IMG/VR virus record: IMGVR_UViG_3300024243_000075
Location: 1-26,753 of that record
Strand: one strand, 5' to 3'
Source: a virus
Length of the DNA stretch: 26,753 bases
Part shown: positions 1-4,774 of the stretch, piece after piece
How positions within the stretch are numbered: position 1 is the stretch's first letter
Layout of the letters: each line of letters begins with the position of its first letter
Translations under genes and position numbers: made by a program
Notes under the pieces: model-generated
Told to the model about the DNA's origin: nothing
Databases searched by the model: none
Seen by the model: only the letters and a program-made list of their open reading frames with translations

Positions 1-2
1 AC

Positions 3-299
3 GTATGTGTAGCACTGGTTGCGGGTAAGAAATTACACTATCACACATGGAAACCTGAAGAGTACTGTTACCTTGATGATGATGGTACGCTAATGACTGA
101 AGAGGATGAGGTAATAGCAATGGAAGATCCGGCAGGCTATGAGATATATGTTGAGCCTGCCTACTACTGGAATTACCTGAGAGATACAGAGTATGGTGGT
201 GGTAAGCTGTGTGTAACTGACAGACGGTACACAAAAGAACAGGCAGAGGCTGAGTTTACAGCAGGCTTTACAATCATTGGTATAGTTGAAGGGGTATAA
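3..299 (+). CDS. Small early phage protein, 5' end outside window
   Basis: The frame is open from the first bases of the window to a TAA at 297-299, giving at least 98 residues. An internal ATG at 93 could be used, but the codons before it encode a plausible phage motif (ALVAGKKLHYHTW, then EEYCYLDDDG), so I read this as the 3' part of a longer gene. The GKK...W...Y pattern resembles the N-terminus of the protein at 1164-1523, so the two may be paralogues. The protein is acidic and rich in Tyr, with no catalytic motif or membrane segment. It is followed 3 bases later by the next gene, which has its own AAGGGG ribosome site inside this gene's end. Function is unknown; position suggests an early accessory or host-interaction protein. 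Confidence 0.7.
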   Translation, partial: VCVALVAGKKLHYHTWKPEEYCYLDDDGTLMTEEDEVIAMEDPAGYEIYVEPAYYWNYLRDTEYGGGKLCVTDRRYTKEQAEAEFTAGFTIIGIVEGV

Positions 300-302
300 G
301 AC

Positions 303-599
303 ATGAGCGTAACAACCACAATAACAATCGAGACCTGCGGTATTGAACATGAATATGAGCTGGAGTTTGAGGCATGCTACGAGTACAGCCCAGCAACATG
401 GCACGAACCTGAGCATGAGTACTCCGAGATAGAGAACATCAGAGTTGATGGTGTGCTCGGCTTGGATCATCTTGTACCACTGGATGATGATGAACTAATG
501 CAATTGTTCATGGATGACTGCGAGTTAAACAATGAACCTGAACCTGAGTACGGTGATGGTGACCCATACTACAGAGATGACTGGATAGGGGGAGATTGA
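303..599 (+). CDS. Acidic hypothetical protein, 98 aa
   Basis: An ATG at 303 follows an AAGGGG ribosome site and starts 3 bases after the preceding stop. The product is very acidic, with Glu, Asp and Tyr spread throughout. Its start (MSVTTTITIETCGIEHEYEL) looks like a beta strand, and short proteins of this strand-then-acidic type are common in phage early regions. A Cys pair (C12, C25) is not arranged as a zinc site. I recognise no domain. The charge could suit DNA mimicry or sequestering of a basic host protein, but that is only an inference from composition. It belongs to the closely packed + strand early operon. Confidence 0.7.
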   Translation: MSVTTTITIETCGIEHEYELEFEACYEYSPATWHEPEHEYSEIENIRVDGVLGLDHLVPLDDDELMQLFMDDCELNNEPEPEYGDGDPYYRDDWIGGD

Positions 600-600
600 T

Positions 601-840
601 ATGAGTATTAAACAAGAGCAATACAGGTTCATTGACGTAGACAATACTGGTGACTCTGTCTTAGCAGTACTGCATCACATCAAGACAGGAACCAACATGG
701 AGGTGGTATATCAATCATACTTGCCAAGTGCATGGGATTGGTTTGGAGGAGAGGCACCACAGATAGAGGGTGTGTGTCCCTACAGATTAGCTGAAGACGT
801 TACTGCATACCTAAAAGAGAATGGAGGTAAGTACCTATGA
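601..840 (+). CDS. Hypothetical protein, 79 aa
   Basis: An ATG at 601 follows a strong GGGGGAG site and starts one base after the upstream stop. The protein has 79 residues, mixed charge, an aromatic stretch (SAWDWFGG) near the middle and no membrane segment or recognisable motif. Its TGA (838-840) overlaps the ATG of the next tiny gene in an ATGA arrangement, which implies translational coupling. Function is unknown. Its reality rests on the ribosome site and the packing between neighbours. Confidence 0.7.
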   Translation: MSIKQEQYRFIDVDNTGDSVLAVLHHIKTGTNMEVVYQSYLPSAWDWFGGEAPQIEGVCPYRLAEDVTAYLKENGGKYL

Positions 841-923
841 GAATTCTTATACCATTCATCATGCTGTCACTGTTCGCTATGGTTGCACATGCAACAACCC
901 TTATAATTCAGGGAGTATACTAA
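837..923 (+). CDS. 28-aa signal-peptide-like or membrane micropeptide
   Basis: An ATG at 837 overlaps the upstream TGA (ATGA), and the frame runs to TAA at 921-923. The next gene's ATG is one base further on. The product begins MRILIPFIMLSLFAMVAHA and continues for nine more residues. One early Arg, a hydrophobic core and an AHA-like end give it the look of a Sec signal peptide, cleavable after the AHA. It fills exactly the gap left between the flanking genes, which supports it being real. It may be a membrane micropeptide or a secreted short peptide acting on the envelope. It is too short to identify from sequence alone. Confidence 0.55.
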   Translation: MRILIPFIMLSLFAMVAHATTLIIQGVY

Positions 924-924
924 A

Positions 925-1152
925 ATGTGGACAAGTGAGACCGTACGAGAAGTACCGACAGTCACTGACAGACGAGAAGTCAATGACATACTACAGTTCC
1001 ATACAGATATAAGCCTGCATTATCAGGCAGATAAGATTGAGGATTGTAACCGAGTCATCAATGCTATCATAGATGAGTATGGTCTTTATGATGGGGTGAT
1101 ACTAGTCAATAGCATACCCCGACGGGGCAAAGCGTATCAATTATGGTGGTAA
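925..1152 (+). CDS. Hypothetical protein, 75 aa
   Basis: An ATG at 925 lies two bases after the micropeptide stop, with GGGAG upstream. The 75-residue product has no signal peptide and no recognisable domain. Its middle (residues about 20-55) looks helical, and it ends with an aromatic tail (QLWW). The stop at 1150-1152 is 11 bases before the next start. It is probably another accessory early protein of the same operon. Function is unknown. Confidence 0.65.
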   Translation: MWTSETVREVPTVTDRREVNDILQFHTDISLHYQADKIEDCNRVINAIIDEYGLYDGVILVNSIPRRGKAYQLWW

Positions 1153-1163
1153 AGGGAGAGACA

Positions 1164-1523
1164 ATGAATAAACGAGAAGCAATACGGGCAGTACTTAATG
1201 GGCTGAAGGTGACGCTTGATGGGTGGACAGGTGACCAGTACATTGTGATGTCAGACTCACTAGAGTTCGTGGATGAGTACGGGGATTGGATAGACTTCAA
1301 TGATTACCCAGAGAAGGGGGGTTGGAAGCTATACAAACCTGCACCTGAGTATGAATGGCAGTGGACTTACAAGTACAAGTCCGTTGATAGGGATGGTAAC
1401 GAATGTGAGGAGTATTTACTAACTGCCGGTCACTACAGTTCACTAGAACAGATGGGTGTTTGTAAGAACTCAGAAGACAGGCAGAAATTTGAACCAAGCA
1501 AGAGGGAGGTACAGGGTGACTGA
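1164..1523 (+). CDS. Early phage protein with GLKV..W N-terminal motif, 119 aa
   Basis: I start this at ATG 1164, which has GGGAGAG at 1154-1160. The longer frame from 1143 would overlap the upstream gene and has no such site. The product opens with MNKREAIRAVLNGLKVTLDGW, a pattern common in small phage proteins (A..A...G.KV...W), then has an acidic middle and a C-terminal WQWTYKY and FEPSKREV. The AL..G.KV...W start also recalls DUF2829, the family of the anti-Thoeris protein Tad2, but the resemblance covers only this short stretch and is weak. It seems related to the truncated protein at 3-299. It overlaps the primase start by 8 bases. Function is unknown. Confidence 0.7.
   Translation: MNKREAIRAVLNGLKVTLDGWTGDQYIVMSDSLEFVDEYGDWIDFNDYPEKGGWKLYKPAPEYEWQWTYKYKSVDRDGNECEEYLLTAGHYSSLEQMGVCKNSEDRQKFEPSKREVQGD
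1504..1509 (+). promoter_or_regulatory. Ribosome binding site deciding the primase start
   Basis: GGGAGG lies 6 bases before a GTG at 1516-1518. This pairing favours GTG 1516 over the upstream in-frame start at 1456, which would overlap the preceding gene by 68 bases. The site is inside the coding sequence of the preceding gene, whose stop (1521-1523) overlaps the primase start by 8 bases. Confidence 0.6.
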
Positions 1524-2454
1524 GTACCTGAAGAAGGATGACTACGTGCAGGTAGGTAAGGGCTTACTGATAGGTGAGAGGGTGAACATTAACCATTGCA
1601 AGGAAGGGAGAAGTAACGCTGCACTATATGTAACACGCACAGATGACGCTATACTGGCCTACTGTCATCACTGTGGACTGTCAGGTTCAGAGAAGATTAA
1701 TAAGGGCAGTACAGGGGCATACAAGAAGCCTGAGCAGGTGTCTAAGGTAACACACCCAACATCATACAACATGAACATAGATACCTGGGCTGGATGGGCA
1801 AGACTTATCATCATGAAGGCTGGTCTATCTGACACTGACTTGTTGTTGTCTGGTATAGGTTATAGCTCTGAGCAGGATGTCATAGTTCTACCCATAAGGT
1901 ATGACTCTACCCTGTTAGGGTATCAGTACAGAACTAACCCAATGAACAGACAAAAGTACATTACTAATTTCTGTGTACGGTCTGTTGATCTTTACCCTAA
2001 AGTATGCTATACTCATATAACTTCATGGGGCTTAAGGGCGGAGCCAATCAATAGCCCCCTCACTTTAAAGGAACATCAGGTAAAGGCTTCGCCCAACGAA
2101 GACTTATTACCTAGTAATGTATTAGTAATAGTAGAAGATATATTATCTTATACAAAGTTATGTAAGTTATCACTCCGTGATATTAATCTTTCTATTGTAT
2201 GTTTATTAGGTACATCACTTAAAGCAAAGGATCTTAGTAAGTTATCTTCATTGATAACTAGACAGGATAAGATCATTATCTTTCTTGATGATGATAATCT
2301 TCAGGTTAAAAAGAAACAGACAGCATTAAAGGAACAGCTTGCTATATATACAACACATAGCAAGATAGTTATACATCATGCCTCCGGCATAGATCCAAAG
2401 GAACATTCACTACTACAACTAGATAAGATAATCAGTACTTGTATTGGTAAGTAG
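1516..2454 (+). CDS. TOPRIM DNA primase with N-terminal zinc finger, 312 aa
   Basis: This is the primase half of a T7 gp4-like primase-helicase, encoded as its own gene. From the GTG start, residues 27-28 (HC) and C50-x2-C53 form a zinc-finger-like N-terminus that would read template. A TOPRIM core follows: VIVED with E207, then S211 and K214, and the acidic IIFLDDD stretch at D258-D260 that would bind metal. It makes RNA primers for the polymerase at 4767 and would work with the helicase that follows 50 bases downstream. From about 1980 the coding sequence becomes much more AT-rich than its surroundings. A weakly structured linker (residues about 170-200) joins the two halves, and its DNA carries hairpins. 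Family assignment is confident. The exact set of zinc ligands is not certain. Confidence 0.87.
   Translation: MTEYLKKDDYVQVGKGLLIGERVNINHCKEGRSNAALYVTRTDDAILAYCHHCGLSGSEKINKGSTGAYKKPEQVSKVTHPTSYNMNIDTWAGWARLIIMKAGLSDTDLLLSGIGYSSEQDVIVLPIRYDSTLLGYQYRTNPMNRQKYITNFCVRSVDLYPKVCYTHITSWGLRAEPINSPLTLKEHQVKASPNEDLLPSNVLVIVEDILSYTKLCKLSLRDINLSIVCLLGTSLKAKDLSKLSSLITRQDKIIIFLDDDNLQVKKKQTALKEQLAIYTTHSKIVIHHASGIDPKEHSLLQLDKIISTCIGK
1985..2013 (+). promoter_or_regulatory. Candidate sigma-70-type promoter inside the primase gene
   Basis: TTGATC (1985-1990) and TATACT (2008-2013) are separated by exactly 17 bases, a good match to host sigma-70 consensus boxes (4 of 6 and 5 of 6). It lies at the upstream edge of the AT-rich half of the primase gene and points towards the helicase. 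AT-rich coding DNA produces such matches by chance, so this is tentative. Confidence 0.3.
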
Positions 2455-2504
2455 ATACAGGTATAAGTACTACTCCCCCTAATAATAAGTAGGTTATAAT
2501 AATA

Positions 2505-3728
2505 ATGTCAGCAGAAATACTTCACGTATTATCAGATCAAGATCACTATAATAAATACTCAAGGTTAGTAAGCTCAGGTATATCAGGTAATGAAACACTA
2601 TCAACGATCATCAAGGACATGGGTGTATACTTCCAGTCTCATGATGTCCTTAGTTGGGAAGAGTTCAGTGACTGGTTCACCTTTGTCAGACACCCAGCAC
2701 TGAAGGAGGAGAGGAGAGAAACATATACTAATGTCTTTGATCACATGAACACTGTGACTGAAGAAGACTTACCCTTGCTTGATGACATACTAGAGTCATT
2801 CATCACAAGAGACTATGGCAGGGCACTGCTTGAGCTTGCACATACTATGTCTGATGAGGGGCAGGACAAATCAGCGCAGGTACTGTCATTAACTGATGAG
2901 TTTCAGGATAAGGTAGGGTCAGCCAACAAGCTGAGCAATAACCTAGTGTCTACCCCACTCAGTGACATAGTACAGGGTAAGCTGGAGGGTACAGGCCTGA
3001 GGTGGAGGATGTCATGCCTTAACCGTAGCGTGGGTAGCCTCAGAAGGGGTAACCTAGTGTTGCTTGGTGCTTACGTAGAGACAGGGAAGACCACTGCGTT
3101 ATGTAGTGAAGCTACCTACATGGCTGAGCAATTACCCGCAGACAGACCAGTACTATGGTTTAATAATGAGGAGGCAGGTGATCAAGTCAAGTACAGGATC
3201 ATTCAGTCAAGCCTTGGTTGGATAGACATTAACATGCAGTCCAAGCCAGCGGAGGCAGAAGAGCAGTCATGCTGGGATAAGTTCAGGCTGTACGACAAGG
3301 GTGAGATACACAAGTCTGAGGTGATAGCTATGTGTAAGCAGCTTAACCCAGGGTTAGTTATCTTTGATCAGCTACATAAGATAAGAGGCTTTGAGAATGA
3401 GGGGCGTGACGACATCAGATTGCAGAAGCTTGCAGCCATGGCCCGTGACGTGTGCAAGGAGTACTGCCCTGTTATAGTGATACATCAGGCTGATGCCACC
3501 AGTGTGGGTGTTAAGTATCTTAATAAGAATCAATTCGCAGGTAATAAGGTGACGTTACCAGGTGAGGCTGATGCCATCATCATGATAGGTAAGGAAGAGG
3601 TTCCGGGTAACCAACGGTTCATCTCTGTTTCTAAAAATAAACTTGGCGGGTCAGTGCCTGATGAAAGATATGGCAGGTACGAGGTAACTATCAGACCAGA
3701 GATAGCACGATACGAGGACGTATACTAA
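2505..3728 (+). CDS. Replicative DNA helicase, DnaB/T7 gp4 type, 407 aa
   Basis: This is a hexameric 5'-3' helicase of the RecA-fold, T7 gp4/DnaB type. The ATP site is visible: a Walker A loop AYVETGKT with K195 and T196, catalytic-Glu candidates E222/E223 in WFNNEEAG, Walker B LVIFDQ with D288, and a conserved strand ending in HQ (H327, Q328) that couples ATP hydrolysis to DNA movement. The N-terminal 150 residues are mainly helical and lack primase motifs, in line with primase being the gene before it. The start at ATG 2505 has only a weak ribosome site. The stop overlaps the next ATG by one base (TAATG). It would unwind the fork ahead of the polymerase and recruit the primase. Confidence 0.9.
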   Translation: MSAEILHVLSDQDHYNKYSRLVSSGISGNETLSTIIKDMGVYFQSHDVLSWEEFSDWFTFVRHPALKEERRETYTNVFDHMNTVTEEDLPLLDDILESFITRDYGRALLELAHTMSDEGQDKSAQVLSLTDEFQDKVGSANKLSNNLVSTPLSDIVQGKLEGTGLRWRMSCLNRSVGSLRRGNLVLLGAYVETGKTTALCSEATYMAEQLPADRPVLWFNNEEAGDQVKYRIIQSSLGWIDINMQSKPAEAEEQSCWDKFRLYDKGEIHKSEVIAMCKQLNPGLVIFDQLHKIRGFENEGRDDIRLQKLAAMARDVCKEYCPVIVIHQADATSVGVKYLNKNQFAGNKVTLPGEADAIIMIGKEEVPGNQRFISVSKNKLGGSVPDERYGRYEVTIRPEIARYEDVY

Positions 3729-4465
3729 TGAAAGAAAAGAAATATTATATTAATGAAGATAGCAGGTGCGTAGCACTAAGAGCCTTTGGTAATGTTACTG
3801 AAGGTGACATTGGAGGGTACTTAGAAACAGAAGATAACCTGTCACATGAAGATACATGTTGGGTGTATGGCAGAGCCCAGGTGTATGGCAGAGCCAAGGT
3901 GTATGGCGAAGCCATCGTGTATGGCGAAGCCAAGGTGTCTGGCGAAGCCCAGGTGTATGGCAGAGCCAAGGTGTATGGCGAAGCCCAGGTGTATGGCAGA
4001 GCCATCATGTATGGTGAAGCCAAGGTGTATGGCGAAGCCCAGGTGTATGGCAGAGCCAAGGTGTATGGCGAAGCCAAGGTGTATGGCGAAGCCCAGGTGT
4101 ATGGCTGTGCCATCGTGTATGGCGAAGCCAAGGTGTATGGCGAAGCCATCGTGTATGGCGAAGCCAAGGTGTATGGCTGTGCCATCGTGTATGGCGAAGC
4201 CAAGGTGTATGGCAGAGCCATCGTGTATGGCGAAGCCATCGTGTATGGCGAAGCCCTCAGTACTAAACAAGTTATCAACTTAATAGGTATGAAATACCCA
4301 GTAACTATTACTGATAACCATGTACAGATAGGATGTATTCTTAAGACTAAAGCTGAATGGTTATCCTTAACATACACAGACATCCTTACTCTTGACGGAG
4401 CACAGACAGAGTCCACTTGGAAAGTACTTATGCTATTAATACAGGAGACCACTACTAATGAATAG
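3728..4465 (+). CDS. YdcK-like beta-solenoid hexapeptide-repeat protein, 245 aa
   Basis: The N-terminus (ALRAFGNVTEGDIGGYLETE, then NLSHEDTCW) is the typical cap of YdcK-type beta-solenoid proteins found in many phages. It is followed by 22 consecutive six-residue repeats of the form VYG(E/R/C)A(K/Q/I), residues 46-177, and a non-repetitive C-terminal domain of about 68 residues. Such repeats fold as a left-handed beta helix with three hexads per turn, so this would make about seven turns. The family has no settled function, and no catalytic transferase residues can be read here. The gene overlaps the helicase by one base and the following gene by 8 bases, so it is in the replication operon. 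Its position does not show what it binds. Confidence 0.8.
   Translation: MKEKKYYINEDSRCVALRAFGNVTEGDIGGYLETEDNLSHEDTCWVYGRAQVYGRAKVYGEAIVYGEAKVSGEAQVYGRAKVYGEAQVYGRAIMYGEAKVYGEAQVYGRAKVYGEAKVYGEAQVYGCAIVYGEAKVYGEAIVYGEAKVYGCAIVYGEAKVYGRAIVYGEAIVYGEALSTKQVINLIGMKYPVTITDNHVQIGCILKTKAEWLSLTYTDILTLDGAQTESTWKVLMLLIQETTTNE
3863..4258 (+). repeat. 18-bp tandem repeat, 22 copies, in frame
   Basis: Twenty-two direct 18-base units (consensus GTGTATGGCGAAGCCAAG) run without spacer. Differences fall almost only in codon 4 (GAA, AGA or TGT) and codon 6 (AAG, CAG or ATC). Exceptions are unit 5 (Ser for Tyr), unit 9 (ATG first codon, GGT third) and the last codon (CTC). Near absence of synonymous change suggests recent expansion or gene conversion. 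Because the unit contains no stop in several frames, long false open frames appear over it on both strands. Confidence 0.95.
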
Positions 4466-4637
4466 AACTGACCTGAAACAATTTCCGTCACGCTGGTCAA
4501 ACGGTTTCGACGGCATGAAAGACCCAGTACCTGTACGTAAAGCCATTAACATAGCAGAGGGTGAGCGTAAGCACAGAATAGAAGTGTTGGATGAGGAAAG
4601 GCAACTAAGACAGGCAGTGAAGGAGGTATGGGAATGA
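4458..4637 (+). CDS. Small charged helical protein, 59 aa
   Basis: An ATG at 4458 follows AGGAG and overlaps the repeat-protein stop by 8 bases. Its TGA overlaps the next ATG (ATGA at 4634-4637). The product starts MNRTDLKQFPSRWSNGFDGM, and its second half (residues about 28-58) is a charged, probably coiled helix. No known domain is seen. Precise coupling on both sides and ribosome sites support it as a real gene. The gene lies directly upstream of a Cys-rich mini-protein and the polymerase, so it may be a replication accessory, but that is a guess from position only. Confidence 0.65.
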   Translation: MNRTDLKQFPSRWSNGFDGMKDPVPVRKAINIAEGERKHRIEVLDEERQLRQAVKEVWE

Positions 4638-4774
4638 GTGAACAAGTGCCTAAGATCCATAGGACATGTGCAAACTGTGTCCATGTGCGTATCCCAGTGT
4701 GTGCTGCGCCCTGCTGGGATTGTGCAGACAGTAAGGATCTCCCAGACTTTAAGAAGAGGGAAGTAGATGAATAA
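4634..4774 (+). CDS. Cys-rich zinc-binding mini-protein, 46 aa
   Basis: An ATG at 4634 is preceded by AGGAGG and overlaps the previous stop. Its own TAA at 4772-4774 overlaps the polymerase start at 4767. The product has C12-x2-C15, then C27-x2-C30, with Pro before C27 and His two residues after C15, plus an extra C23. This C-x2-C-x11-C-x2-C spacing suggests one zinc knuckle filling most of the protein. The same spacing occurs twice in the N-terminus of the DUF3310 protein at 12077-12676. Coupling to the polymerase suggests a role at the fork or in regulation. This cannot be settled from sequence. Confidence 0.7.
   Translation: MSEQVPKIHRTCANCVHVRIPVCAAPCWDCADSKDLPDFKKREVDE

Noticed and set aside
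821-1012. 63-aa plus-strand frame crossing three small genes
   Set aside because: It lies in another frame over the micropeptide and the 75-aa gene, both of which fit the tight operon spacing better.
1456-1515. Upstream extension of the primase start
   Set aside because: It would overlap the preceding gene by 68 bases. GTG 1516 has a good ribosome site and a short 8-base overlap.
3863-4258. Repeat array considered as CRISPR or as a diversity-generating target
   Set aside because: There are no spacers between units, the array is translated in frame, changes are not adenine-specific, and no reverse transcriptase or template copy is present in the window.
3745-4500. Long open frames on the minus strand and in a second plus frame over the repeat region
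   Set aside because: They exist because the 18-base unit has no stop in those frames. Their products are simple repeats without a cap domain, and the YdcK-type frame has a family N-terminus and correct operon overlaps.
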